Source: Capniomyces stellatus (lineage: Eukaryota; Kickxellomycota; Harpellomycetes; Harpellales; Legeriomycetaceae). From it: a stretch of DNA of 64,000 nucleotides. The position numbers were made by a program, and so were the translations under genes. Positions 30,963-43,400 of this stretch are shown here, piece by piece; positions within the stretch are counted from its first letter, which is position 1, and every line of letters begins with the position of its first letter. A model generated the notes under the pieces. The model saw only the letters and a list, made by a program, of their open reading frames with translations. It was not told the origin of the DNA and ran no database searches. The stretch is taken from the NCBI GenBank assembly GCA_001661515.1, contig LUVW01000019.1, positions 310,001 through 374,000 on the forward strand. Reading direction: 5' to 3'.

Positions 30963-33900
30963 TTAAACCAAAGCTTTACGCATCTGCATCAGTTTATTGG
31001 ACAAAACCAACCTTTCGCCTTCAGACTCAGCGTACATGCTGTTGGACTTGACAAGAGCATTTTCCAACTCTTCGGTTCTATCAGCCAGCTCCTGGTGCTG
31101 CAAAGCCAGCTCGTAGTTCTTTGTTGCAAGTACATCCATCTCAGCACGCAAACTTAGTTCAGCAACCCTGCGTTCATTGACCAACAAATCGTTCAAAGCA
31201 TCGATCTTTTCGATCAGCAGTTCGTTTGAGTCCATGGTCTTTTTCAGCTCGAGTTTTGAGTGGACAAACTGCGAGGATAGGTCTGAATGCTCCTTTGAAA
31301 GCATGTGCAGGGTGTTTAGCAGATGTTTGTTTTCAGACGCTAGTCGGATGTTCTCAACCTTGAGCAGGGCGGCAGACTCGGCCTCCTGGTTAGTTTTGGT
31401 CAAGAGAATGGCATGGTCACGTGCCAGCCTGCTAAGTCTCTTGGGGCTGACAACAGTGATCGAGCTCAAATCGCGAATAAAAAAGTCGTTTGACCTCTCG
31501 ATGTAGTACATAAACAGCGAACCATCGCACAGATACTTGATTAGGGATTCAAAGGACAGGGTGAGAAGAACAGGCTTTGACCTCTTCAGAACGGCAAGCG
31601 CAATCTGCAGTAAAACATCGGTTCCCTCAGCAAAGACTATATCAAAGACGCGGAAGATCAGGGATATGGGGAGACAGTACGCAAACAGAGTCATAAACCA
31701 TTGCGAGGCGTACATTGAGCTTCTTATGCCCTCCTTGAAAAAGTGTTTGGACAGCGCAGGCATCGACTCCTCTATCAGCCGGTCCAGCTGGTATAGCCGA
31801 CACTGCAGCAGCTCCATGTTAGTGATAAAGTGGCCTCTCAGTTTAAAGTGCGACATCAGCCTTTCAAGCACCAAGAAGGCCTCCTCCTCGGGCATATTTA
31901 GCAGCAGCGGCCCCACAACAAACGCAACGCCCTGGCAGTACCCCATCTCGGGATCGTACAGCGAATAGGCCTTCAGCACATTAAACAGTCCCTCTTGGCC
32001 AGGCCCGTCGGCGTCTTGGAAGTACTGTTCGTGCGGGAAAGTCCGGCCAATATCGCGGCCAATCATTTTGTCGTGCGGGGAGGTTTGTGCAATCAGCTCT
32101 CGGTACTTGTCTGCGAGCTGCGGATTCCTCCTGGACCCCGACAAAAGCTGCCAGACTGTACCCCGGATTTCTGGAGGAATGCCGGCGTGTACCTGGCGAA
32201 TAACAAGGTCTGACTTGAGCCGTGCAAACTCGCTGTAGTCGGCTATCAGTTTGCCCCAGAACTCCCAGTCCGTGCCGTCCAAGCTGCCGTTATCTTTGGC
32301 CTCCTGCTTCTTTATTTCGTACTGCTTTACCAAATGTGTTTTCTCCTTCTCAATTTCAAAAATCTGGGCCTTTGGGTCGCTGAGAATACTTTGGTTCTGC
32401 TCCTCGATCTGCTTGAGTAGCAGATTCACCGATGTAGAGTTCATCTCGCTGTCTGTTGGAAAGTCGTCAAAGTTGTCGTCTGCCAAGTTTGGGCTGCCTG
32501 ACTTGCCAGCAATCCATCCCCCAATTGACCCAAGCACTGTTGAAGATCCGCTTTCGCTGGGGCTCTGCATGTTGATTGTTTCTGCATTATTTATCCCAAA
32601 CAACGACGACACTGACTTGAAGAACCCTGAGCCCTTAACCTTTGTGTGGCCGCTTGTTGTGCTGAAGCTTTCGCTACGACTGCTGTTACCGCTTCTGTAG
32701 CTACCACTCTCACTCCCCATCGCTCTTCTGCCGCCCCCAACATCCTTTTCCTCGCCCTCCTTTCTACCCTGCCCGCTGCTTGGAATGTGCCTGCTGCTTC
32801 CTATATCTAGCTTCACGGGCGCCCTGCCATTGAGGTCAATGTTTTCCATCTCCCCGCTGCCCGAAAACTCTCCACACGTTTCTGCTATTTGGCTGTTGTC
32901 GCTGGCTCTTCTGCTGATCGAGCCTCCGCCAATGCTAATATCCTCATAATCACTTTGCGACAGGCTACCAGACGCTGAAAGTGGCAACCCGCCCACCTCA
33001 CCCAGCATACCTTTATCATTTCTAATAAACACGGCCGATCTTGGTGACAAAACTATCCCAGTTCCCTTTTTACCGCTTGATTGCCCTCTCACTTGCACAC
33101 TCAGCTGCCTATCCACGTTCTTCGCGCTTTTGCTCTTGCTGATCTCTGTCTCTCTATGAAAAATCTCTGACGCCACTGCCCCATTTACCCCCCCAAGTCT
33201 TGGGCTTCTCCTGGCTGACAACGACCCCAGTGAGATTCTTTGGCCAGCTCCTTTTAAATCTGAATTGGCTAGTCTAGGCGACTTTACCCTTTCTCTCGTT
33301 GCATCTTTCTTCACTCCATTTTTGTTTTCTAACTCGCTGTCATTGATCCCATCATGTACTCCTTTTCTCTGCTCTCCTTGCACGCTCTTCAAACTTGTTT
33401 CATTAAACTCCACCTCCTCCACTGCTAAACCTTCGCTTTTGACACTAGCCTCTTCTGGCTTGATATCTTTACTTGAGGTTCTTTTCATCAGCTGAGCAAA
33501 CTCCTCTTTTTTCTTTTCCTCCTCCTCCTCCTTCCCTTTTACCGCCTGCTTTGTTATTTCTGACTCAATCTCAAGCTCTATTTCGCTAAGCTTTTCATCC
33601 ACCCTTTCCAACCCTCCCGCCTTAATCCCCAACTCAGGTCTATCTGCTGGCTTCTTCACCCTTCTAAATCTCTTTTCACTCTTTTTCTCAGCCGTAACTC
33701 CACCTTTCTCTGCTGCTTTTTCTATTGTAACCTCCTTTTCCTTTTCATTTTCCTTTTCCTTTTCCGTCACAACATTATTTTCTACTTGTGTTATTCCTGC
33801 CTGTACCTTCTCGTCTATATGAGTCTCTTCCTTTTCTATTTCCTTTTTATCTATATTGCTGCCAATATCTGATATCTCTTTATTCTCGGAATATCCTCTT

Positions 33901-34091
33901 TCAGCTGCTTCCTTATGGCTTACAACATCCACGCCCTCTATTACCTCGGCATTTTCCCCCATACCTGTGCCTTTATCTCCCAATCCGTTGACCTCCAACT
34001 TTGTCCCACCTTCTAATCCAGCCTCCTTATTTTCAAAGCCATACTTTTTTGCCTTCCTAATTAGCTCCAAGTTTTCTTCCAGGCTACCCAT
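30963..34091 (-). CDS. TBC-domain Rab GTPase-activating protein, Gyp5-like
   Basis: Intronless, 1042 residues. A long charged, disordered N-terminus (1 to about 600; Lys/Glu-rich then Ser/Gly-rich) is followed by a TBC domain at about 630-850. The domain has both catalytic fingers: IGRDIGRTFPHE (IxxDxxR arginine) and MGYCQGVAF (YxQ glutamine), plus the entry motif IPPEIRGTVWQLLSGS. About 890-1030 is predicted coiled coil (LKVENIRLASENKHLLNTL). This order, disordered head, TBC, C-terminal coiled coil, matches yeast Gyp5/Gyl1 and animal EVI5-type GAPs, which act on Ypt1/Rab-type GTPases in exocytosis at growth sites. The GAP should be active. The start ATG begins the frame in MGSLEENLELIRKAKKYGF, which also looks like the conserved helical start. 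Confidence 0.9.
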   Translation of the reverse strand: MGSLEENLELIRKAKKYGFENKEAGLEGGTKLEVNGLGDKGTGMGENAEVIEGVDVVSHKEAAERGYSENKEISDIGSNIDKKEIEKEETHIDEKVQAGITQVENNVVTEKEKENEKEKEVTIEKAAEKGGVTAEKKSEKRFRRVKKPADRPELGIKAGGLERVDEKLSEIELEIESEITKQAVKGKEEEEEKKKEEFAQLMKRTSSKDIKPEEASVKSEGLAVEEVEFNETSLKSVQGEQRKGVHDGINDSELENKNGVKKDATRERVKSPRLANSDLKGAGQRISLGSLSARRSPRLGGVNGAVASEIFHRETEISKSKSAKNVDRQLSVQVRGQSSGKKGTGIVLSPRSAVFIRNDKGMLGEVGGLPLSASGSLSQSDYEDISIGGGSISRRASDNSQIAETCGEFSGSGEMENIDLNGRAPVKLDIGSSRHIPSSGQGRKEGEEKDVGGGRRAMGSESGSYRSGNSSRSESFSTTSGHTKVKGSGFFKSVSSLFGINNAETINMQSPSESGSSTVLGSIGGWIAGKSGSPNLADDNFDDFPTDSEMNSTSVNLLLKQIEEQNQSILSDPKAQIFEIEKEKTHLVKQYEIKKQEAKDNGSLDGTDWEFWGKLIADYSEFARLKSDLVIRQVHAGIPPEIRGTVWQLLSGSRRNPQLADKYRELIAQTSPHDKMIGRDIGRTFPHEQYFQDADGPGQEGLFNVLKAYSLYDPEMGYCQGVAFVVGPLLLNMPEEEAFLVLERLMSHFKLRGHFITNMELLQCRLYQLDRLIEESMPALSKHFFKEGIRSSMYASQWFMTLFAYCLPISLIFRVFDIVFAEGTDVLLQIALAVLKRSKPVLLTLSFESLIKYLCDGSLFMYYIERSNDFFIRDLSSITVVSPKRLSRLARDHAILLTKTNQEAESAALLKVENIRLASENKHLLNTLHMLSKEHSDLSSQFVHSKLELKKTMDSNELLIEKIDALNDLLVNERRVAELSLRAEMDVLATKNYELALQHQELADRTEELENALVKSNSMYAESEGERLVLSNKLMQMRKALV

Positions 34092-37000
34092 TCCTAATTT
34101 CTTCTCTTTTTTCTTTTCTTTTCTTTTATTGTTGTTGCTGTTGACTTGCTTATGCCTCTTGGTGCTATCTAAGTCTCCCGTTTTTCTTCTCCTTTATCTT
34201 GGTGTTTTTATTAAATACGGTAAAGTGACTAATCTATAGTACTGTTTTACTAAACTAAAGCCCAAAATAAGGTGAAAAGACCCTAACTAATGTCCTATCT
34301 TGAATATATTTGCGTTTATAGATATATTTATACTTATAACCTTCTTCCCAACAAATACCCTACTAATTTGTGCGCACAAGTCTTGTCGAATTAAAGATCC
34401 AATGAATTTACAAATGTCAAATCACGATGCCCTTTAGTTGCTAATTCTCGTTCATTCAGTTATTGTCTTGTTTTTGCTAATCCCAGTCAGGTTTGTATGA
34501 GTTGGTTATATTTCGTATATCTTCTTCTTGGGCTACACTTTTTAACAATGGTATAAAAAAAACACCCAAAACGAAGGGGAAAAAAAAGGTTGCGCTAGTA
34601 TATTGTGTTTAACCAGCTCGAGTATTGCCTTTCTTTTTTTTTTATTGCTGTCAAACTATTTCTTTACTGCAAATTATCTGGTTTTACAATGAGACATTGG
34701 TCTTTATTTTATTTGTCGAGCTTGGTTTATTATTGCTCAAAACATTTATCAAATGATTCTTAATATCATTACTCAATTTCCATCCTTTCCCAATTATTAT
34801 CGAGAATATGAAATCCCACCTTTCCTTGTTTTTATAAAAGCTCGCCAATTTAACTCTGTTGGTAATATGAGTCTCTTTATTGGACTAGTATTTATTCTTT
34901 CTATTCAGCCTTTGCATTGGTTTATTTATTTTTAACCTCTTTATCTGTGCTATTTTTTCGCACAACCTTTCTTTTTTTTTCATTATTCCACCTGTAAATA
35001 AAGTTAAGCACCAAAACTAGCTTTACCAACTTTGCTTTTGAATAAACTTTGCCCGCACTTTTTTTTATTGCCCAAACATTTCTGTTCTTTCATTTCCTAC
35101 TGCCAAAACTACACCTATTTCAATTATATTTACTTTAGCTTACCTCAAAGATTTTCCACACTTGTATCATTTCTCTTTTAATTATTTTTCTCGTCTAATC
35201 ATCTTCTGTTTAATTACCCTCTCTCTTGATTGTTTTTTTCTTCTTTTGATTACTTTTTAATTTACCAATATGGGTTGGTATTTACTTTTTCTAGTTCATT
35301 TTCTTTTTGCAAGATTCTCCTCAAACGCAATCAATAGTCTGTTCTATCACCCATTTTATTTATGACAAAGTGACTTGGAGCTAATTTTACGAAAAACCAA
35401 TCCTTTATTAGCTTACAGCTTACAAACAAAACAACACTCATTTTTATATAATATCGTAAAGGTAGGCTGCCGTTCAATAGGTCAGAAGAAACACGGAAAT
35501 CATTAATATAACTTAAAATACTACCTGTCCAACTTTCTTTTTAACCGCATTTGAATTCAACCGCTTTGTTATTAATAAGTATTAGGTTTTGTATCTTTTC
35601 GACTATTTTCACATATTTTACCTCCATTACCTTTATACCTAATTCCTTTCTCAAACCTATCAAAATTTCACAAATAGTCGCTGTGCACAAACTTTATTTC
35701 TCTGTCTTACCCTCAATCTCCCATCAGTCAATAGCCATATCGATGTCTACTTTGCCTCCTACTATCCAACCACCCCTTGCCTCTTTTTATTAACACTTCT
35801 ACCCATTAGTCACTTTCTCAATTAAACACAAAAAGCTTAATACAGTAATGATTAAAAGAAATTCATTTAATTATCATATATCTGATTCCCATACTTAAAA
35901 ATAGTAAGATTAAACAATCACTCCCAAACAGCCCTGCCTCAATACATTCTTGAGTTTGATTATTCCAACTATCCCTATCTCTAATAGACAAAGCAACCTT
36001 AGAAGCTATGGGGTTTTCAAGTTGCAAAGTTGGTGGCAACTTGGAAAACATGCTTTAAACCAAAAAAACTGTTACCATTCGCCCAACCAATTGTCTAATC
36101 GTCCAATGCTACTTTGGTAAAGACAAATGTTTTTCTAGCAAAGACGAATAAATAGGAATAGCCCAAATACTCGAAAGATTCCTCCAAGCCAAAGCTCTAT
36201 TTTTTATCATTGAAATCTAAGCTAAGATTCTTTGTATTGTCTTTTTTTTTTTGTCTTTTTTTTTTATTGAAATGTTTTTGTTTTTGACCTTTCACGCTTT
36301 TAATTCAAAGATATCACCAACTTGCATCACCTCTAGTCAAAAACAACACTGTTTGTCCTGTTTTTCAGCTTACCAAATGATCAATTATGAACACTGCTTT
36401 TTTTTATCGCATTAACTTGTACTGATTATAGCGGCCAATTATCTTTAATACGCGCTACTCGCAATAGATGCTTCAAAAAAATGCACACATTGTTGGATGC
36501 TCTGATACACTGGTACCAAAACAACGTTGTGTATACCAGCCAGACATGACATCTTCCCGCCAATTTTTTGAATAGTGTGACTTGGTTTGTTTTGTGCTAG
36601 AGCTGCACACTGTTGTATACTTCAGCCCACCTCCACCATAGCTACTCAACTCCACTCTTTCTCTTTACTTGTTTTTGGTGTTACGTGTAGTGTTATATTG
36701 TACTGTGTTTTAGGATTTGCTAGTGTGGGATTTACTAGTGTAGGATCTATTGGTGTAGGATTTACAGTGTAGTATTTATTGGTGTAGAATTTACTGGTTT
36801 TTACAAGCGCTGGACCCTATACACCTAGTTAGATAACCTAGGAGTAATCTCTCTGTTAAATAGCTTTGAACATTCCAACGAATAAAGCAAGACACGGCTT
36901 GCTAGAGATAATCTATATTATTAAAATTACTCCACTTTGGATGGCTGTCTGTGTTATAGTTATGTAAATTTAGAAAATTACTGTTAACTACTTAATGCTC

Positions 37001-38350
37001 TTGGTGGCTATCTCTAGCTGCCACTGGTGCTCATTGGAGAGCAATGGCACATTAGAAGCCACCACAGAACCTGCCGATAGATCTAGTGTGAATAAGAACA
37101 ATAATCCGATTTAGATATTCTCTTATTTGCTGGTAAACTCTCGTAACGACATGAAATGTTATTTGCCCAGCGTAAGCTAGCCTGAAGGCCTTACCTAGCT
37201 AAAGAATGATACTTCATTATTCGACTTTACACTTTACACCTCTTTATCTTGGTGAAAACATACAAGTGAATGAGCTTTGATTTAATCGAGAATGTTGTCA
37301 AGACAATCAGTCGACTATTTCAGTTAAAAGCGGATTAAACCCCTATATAATAATCTACTCTAGTTAAAGTCTAAAGCCACCAGGTTTATCCTTTAGTCAA
37401 ACTAAAAGAAAAAAGAAAAAAGTGACACACAGAGTTGAATTCACCAAGTGTTTATTTGCTAGCTCTATCACTATTGTCTTTGTATTCTTTTCCTTTTCTT
37501 TTTCCTTTTCCTTTTCCTTTACATGGCCATCTATGAAATCGTAACTTTGATCAATCTAAATTGTAATCGTAAATTGTACATCACAAAGGAATAATTACAA
37601 CTACAATTGTTTCTGATTTTATGTTTTCGCTCAGATATATAAAAGCAATCTTGTCAAGTGATCTGAATATCATTACATTTAGAATATACCAGTATTAAAG
37701 CACAAACTCTTTCAGTACTATTAGGCTCAAGTTACAAAACCAAAACAAAACATTTCTTTTTACTCCAATAATAATAACATAAAAAAACTGATTGTTGTTC
37801 ACCGCTGAGACTGTTCTCTACTTGAAAAAAAAAAGTCCTCATATAATTGAAAAAACTCACAAACAAGCCCTTTTCTCTCAAATATCCAAATTTGGATCTT
37901 TTACACCTGTGAAAAACACACTTATTATTAAATATACATTTGCCACCATCAATCTGATTTGACAAAAAAAAATGTACAAAGTGCAACACATTTGTGTATA
38001 CTTTTTACATTATAACACCAAGTAAATTCAAAGTTTAGATGGTACATAGTAAATTCACAGCTCTAACACTAAAAAGATGAATATCCTGGGAATAACGTAT
38101 GTTTTAGTAATCGAAGCTTCTACGTAAAGTTTGTGCTGAATTAGCTGTTGCACAACTATGCAAGCCATTTTGATATAGTTTTAATAATAAAGTGTACGCT
38201 TACTCGCTTGGTACTTTCATGTTGACCTTGCCCATGTTAGAGTAAATTATTTTTATACAAGTATTGCAAAACTACTTTGGCCCAACGATATAGACAAAAA
38301 AAGTATTAACATCACACCAGTTTTTAGAACAGTGAATGAGGAAAAAAAAG
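34092..38350. other. 4.3-kb region without a recognised gene
   Basis: AT-rich DNA between divergent genes. Left part is T-rich (34600-35330). A 15-nt tandem repeat lies at 36715-36798. The minus-strand frame 35863-36051 and the one at 37732-37989 are short, start with ATG and have somewhat gene-like composition, but I could not join them to other exons or a family. A classical TATATAAAAG occurs at 37636 with no clear downstream frame. Confidence 0.45.
36715..36798. repeat. Degenerate 15-nt tandem repeat
   Basis: Five to six imperfect units of the type GATTTACTAGTGTAG (GATTTGCTAGTGTGG, GATCTATTGGTGTAG, TATTTATTGGTGTAG). Non-coding. Confidence 0.75.
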
Positions 38351-38358
38351 TATAAATC
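38351..38358 (+). promoter_or_regulatory. TATA box candidate for the secreted repeat protein gene
   Basis: TATAAATC following an A-run, about 150 bp before the ATG at 38503. Confidence 0.4.
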
Positions 38359-38502
38359 GAAAGCGCTATCTCGAACAACACACAAAAGATCTGTATATTA
38401 TCTGCACTATCTTTGATCTATCTAAATTATACTTTTAATTTCTAAAATAACAAATACTTGTACTAAACAATACCAATACTGGTAAAAGAGAAGAATATAA
38501 AA

Positions 38503-39896
38503 ATGAAAATCAGCATTAGCATTAGCATACTATCACTTTCTGGCACAGTACTAGGAGCAGTGATTCCAATCAACAATGTATCTCCTATACCAAATTCCCA
38601 AACGATGGCTATGGCGCCTATAAATTCAATAGAGCGATCCACCGCAACCCAGGACTACAGTACGCCAAGGAGCTTTACTATTATTACAGCAACATTTCCA
38701 GTATTTTTAGGCACATCGAGTGAGTTTATAACTACAAAAATCTCGGTGCCTATAATAGGGGCTACCGTGGTCCCAAGTAATGTCTTCAAAACGCTTTCGG
38801 TATTTAGTAATTTCTCCGCAGGAATTGATGGTGAAGGCAATGTCACTGCTGCTACAAGGACTTCTGTTAAATCGGCCACGTCAGTGGTAAAAATTCAAAC
38901 CACTCGTATAACAATAAAACCATTTACTTTGGATGAGCCAGCATTGGACCCATCAGTGATTATTGAGGAACCACAAACCACAACTACGGAGGTAAATAAC
39001 TTTACAACAACATCTATAACCGATGAGAAGACACCAACATTTGTCACAATAACTGATAAGGAGACACCAATAATTGTCACCGCCATCGATGAAGAGGTCC
39101 CAACAGACATTACAGCCTCATATAATAACGTTAATACAAACACAAGCGCCACAGCTGAAAGTGTAGCAACTGATGAGGAAACACCAACAGACATCACAAT
39201 AACTGATGAGGAGACACCAACAGACATCACAATAACCGATGAGGAAACACCAACAGACATCACAATAACTGATGAGGAAACACCAACAGACATCACAATA
39301 ACCGATGAGGAAACACCAACAGACATCACAATAACTGATGAGGAAACACCAACAGACATCACAATAACTGACGAAGAGACACCAACAGACATCACAATAA
39401 CTGATGAGGAAACACCAACAGACATCACAATAACTGACGAAGAGACACCAACAGACATCACAATAACTGATGAGGAAACACCAACAGACATCACAATAAC
39501 TGANNNNNNATCACAATAACTGATGAGGAAACACCAACAGATATCACAATAACTGACGAAGAGACACCAACAGACATCACAATAACTGACGAAGAGACAC
39601 CAACAGACATCACAATAACTGATGAGGAAACACCAACAGACATCACAATAACCGACGACAACGTTAGCACAAGCACGACAACTACAGTGCGTAACACCGT
39701 CACACCAATCCCAAGAACACTGACGGTGTTTAAAACCAGGACAATGCACGTAACCTACCGAGAAACAGTGACTTTCACACCAGTAACAACCGAAAGACCT
39801 TTCACCGTTACTCTTGTACCAAAGGTTATTGTGACACCAACTATCACAATCAAAGATATCAAAACTGTTACCATGACATTCACAATACGCGCATAA
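38503..39896 (+). CDS. Secreted Thr/Glu-rich protein with 11-residue tandem repeats (interrupted by an assembly gap)
   Basis: Starts with a signal peptide (MKISISISILSLSGTVLGAV). A Thr/Ser-rich region follows, then tandem copies of an 11-residue unit, TDEETPTDITI: ten before and four after a 6-N gap (39504-39509). The final part (VTYRETVTFTPVTTERPFTV) is Thr/Val-rich and ends at TAA 39894-39896. The frame before and after the gap differs by one base, so the N run stands for an unknown length, probably more repeats. Acidic, threonine-rich repeat proteins of fungi are usually O-mannosylated wall proteins or adhesins. I see no C-terminal hydrophobic GPI signal, so attachment is unclear. A TATA box lies about 150 bp upstream. 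Function inferred from composition only. Confidence 0.8.
39168..39651 (+). repeat. 33-nt coding tandem repeat
   Basis: Fourteen visible units of 33 nt encoding one peptide unit. Nucleotide variants are nearly all synonymous: GATGAGGAA alternates with GACGAAGAG for Asp-Glu-Glu, and ACT with ACC for Thr. The array contains the 6-N gap. Confidence 0.92.
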
Positions 39897-40438
39897 TAAT
39901 CTTGGCTGGCAACTTGCATCATTCAACATATGTTTTTTTTTTTTTACTTTTTTTTTTTTTCTCCTTTACTTTATTTTCACTTTACATTTATCATACTACA
40001 TTTATCATACTACATTTATCATATTACATTTACTCATTTATATTATATATCTATCAACTAATACAAATTTTAAACAAACTGGGTTAAAACTGATCGAAAC
40101 TGACAATGGTTGGACTCACAAGTTATAGTGAAACTTGTTTAATTTAATTTACGATTTGATCTTTTGTTTATAGTTTTTTAGTTTGAACGATAACTAGTCA
40201 TAATATATTAATGATAATGGTAAAAATAAAAATAGGCAATAAAAATAAAAATAAAAATAAGTAACGTTATAAAAAATAAAAATAAAACATAAAGAAAATC
40301 TGTGAATGATGAACCCTCACCAAAAAGCCTTGTCTAAAAGAAAAGAAAAAAAAAGAAAAAAAACCAGGAGGAACTAAACAAAAATGGACTATTGCCATTG
40401 GTATATATAATTTTATTCTGTGAAATTAATCTTTACTA
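39897..40438. other. Convergent intergenic region
   Basis: About 540 bp of 3' flank: T-runs at 39932-39960, a TTTATCATACTACA triplet repeat (39989-40030) and AAAATAAAA-type repeats (40225-40285). No gene. Confidence 0.5.
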
Positions 40439-43400
40439 TCACAAGTCGTACTCGTCATTTACTGGAGGTTCCAAGGAAATATATGTTGCTGGGAACACGC
40501 CTTGCTCAAGTGGAGTATCTGGACCATGGTCGACTATTCCCATCCACCATATCTCGTCGCTTTTGTCAATGACAAACACCCGTTCACCAGCTCTAAAGCC
40601 CAACTCACCCGCCTCTCTACTGCTAAAGGTAAACTTGGCATAGTACATTGGGTATGCTTTCAGCGAGTCTCTAACTTGGAAATTAGCGGATCTACTTGGA
40701 CTAGCAGACTTGCCACCACTACCTGGTGATAGCAGACCGTTGGTGTTTGAATTTGTAGTTGACTTTGTACTTTTTGATGAACTTGATGCAGCAGCAGCAG
40801 CAGTAGCGGCAGCAGCAGTAGCGGCTAAGCCAAGGGCAGCAGGAGTGCCAGCAGCAGGGAAGCTATCAGGAGACAAAGGATCACTGCCTAGTATTCTATT
40901 GTGGCTATTTGAAGAGGCTTGAGAGAATCTGTTGTTTCTGCTTGCATCAGAGTTGGCGACGACAGAGTGGCGGTTGCCGGTGTTTGAGGAGGTTGAAGTT
41001 GGTGGTTCTGAAGTAGAGCTTGTGGTTTCGGAGGTGACCAGTAGGTCAGAGGAGTCGGAGTTTGTTTGGGAAAGAGCATTGTTGTTAAAAATGCTATGTC
41101 TGTTATCTGCGTTGCCATAGTTGTTGTTGTTGTCGATGTAGCTATGTTTTCTGCTTAGATGTTCGCTGGAGTAGGAAGACTGAGGCGACTGGGCCAAGTC
41201 GAGGTCTAGATCGTATGCTGGAGCAGAGTTGGCATTGTTGTGGAGCTGGTTGAACCTAGAGTTGTTGGAATTATTTTGGGCGTGATTTATGTCTTGGCCA
41301 GTGATAAATGGACTGGTTACAGAGTGGATGGAGTCGGAGCAGGTGGAATTTGATCTTCTTGCAATCAAGCCAGCAGCAAGAGCACCCGCAGCAGTTCCAG
41401 TGGCCAGGCCAGCAGGGCCAATATTTGGTAGCAGTGGGTGAGCAAGGCCAGCAGATTGGTTGGCGTCTGGATTGGCAATGGGGTTGTGGTTGACGTAGGC
41501 GTTGCCAGCAGTTTCGGAAGCTGACATTTTGGACATGGAGGCGACGCTCTTATTTCTGTAGTAGATGTAGGTAAGGCCAGCCATGACAATCAAGAAGACC
41601 AGGAGAAGCGAGATGGCAAAGGCAATCAGAATGACCCAAGGTGATCGGACTCTGTTCCTTTCTTTTATAGCAACAGGGGGCAGTGGGAACGACATAGCGG
41701 ACAGCGAAGATAGCGAGCCGTCGTTGTTGAATGCGTTGAGGTATGCGCTCCAATCACCAGTGTTGATGTTGTAGACGGCGCAGCTGGAAAGTTTGCCAGA
41801 AGGAAGCACCAGGCTACCCAGGGCAGCAACAGAGTACTGGAAGGTGTTGTTGGTGGACAGAGGCAGAACAGAAATAGAGTTCAGCTTGGTGCCTGGCCCC
41901 AGTGCTGGCAGATCAAAGTAGCCGAGCCTTGGGTCGTAGGCAGAAATAAAGGGCTTGGAGTCGCTGGCGCTGAGACCAGAAAAGTACATCATTGAGTCGT
42001 TTACTTGAGCCAAGCTAGAAACCGAGCCTGGAAGCGATGCCGCAGGAGTCAGTTTTCGGGAGCCCAAGGCCCTTGACGCGGGTTTCTCGGTGCCGTTTAG
42101 CGGGCTAAACAGATTTGTGTTAAAGTCAAATTGGATTACTGGGTTGGGGTACTCGCCGCTTATAAGCAGCTTGTCATCGTACCAGGCCATTGCGGTGACG
42201 GTGCTGTTTAGCATGGTTGTTCCTGGCAATGGAGACCACCGCTTGTCGTTGATGTCCCATAGACAGATGTACTTGCAGTTCAGACTTCCCGCGTAGGTAA
42301 AGTTTCCGCCCACTATCACGGTGGATGTGGATGGGCGGATGACTATTGCACTGACGCTGACAGAGATACCCGCGCTCTTGTTGCTGGGCAAAAGCCTTGG
42401 AACAGCAGACTCAAAGTAGCCCTCCCTCATGTTGTAGATGGCCAACCCCGGAAACTTTGGGTTGGAGGTTCCGCCAATAAACACGTACGAGCCAACCTCG
42501 GTCAGCACACGCACAGTGCCGTCAACGCCGCTGCCCAGACCCTCAAAGTTTCCGTTCTTGAGTATAGCCACGTTGTTTGCACCATCAGACGTCTTGAACG
42601 AGCCGCCAACCACCATCAGCGGCGTGCTGTTAGGGTTGGAGCTGTCCATGTAGAACGTGGCAACATTGGCCGACAGTTCGCCTCTCTCGTTGTGCAGCAG
42701 CGAACCATCAATGTTCGTTACTGGGCCCACAGACGATGGAGGAACAAGCTGCGACACGCCAGGCGACCGAAGCGCTGCCACGCCGTTGAATGTTCCGCCA
42801 ATCAAAGCCGAGTCCTTGTAGCTGGATGCAAAGGTAGGCTCGCCGTTGAGCATTGGCGACCATGTCCACGAGTTTGACGTCAAGTTGTACATGGCTACGT
42901 TTGGCGAGTCAACGGGCTTATCGCCCAAAATCTTGCTGAACTCCCCGCCAACAAACAACGTTTCGCCCAGTGGAGGGTACTCGCTCAGAACCTTGACAGC
43001 CCCATTCAGGCCCCTTGTTATGGACTTGAAGGAACCAAAGTCTGTGTTTGAGCTGCCTGGCTGTACCTTTATGATGTTCTGGCTGACAACGTTCTTGTCG
43101 TTTGTTCCTGCAAACGCCCCCCCAACGTACAGCGTGTTGTTGACGTTGACTATTGAGTACACGTTTCCTGGCAGTCCGCCGTTTGGTCCGTAGTCCAGCT
43201 TGCCCTCTCTGTAAAACACCAGACTGTTCGAATTGCCGCCTATCGACCCTCCAAAGAAAGTCCCATCTCCGCGCTGGGCTATTGCCCTGACAACCGAGTC
43301 GGGCGGCAGACTCGTGGCTAGTCTCCCGTACAATGGCCGGCTAAGGTACTCCTTCGACAGGATATTTCTCACCACCCCAAACACTCCGTTCAAGTCGACG

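Noticed and set aside
36990..37106. Short frame MLLVAISSCHWCSLESNGT
   Set aside because: Only 37 codons, with no supporting exon, signal peptide of normal length or homology.
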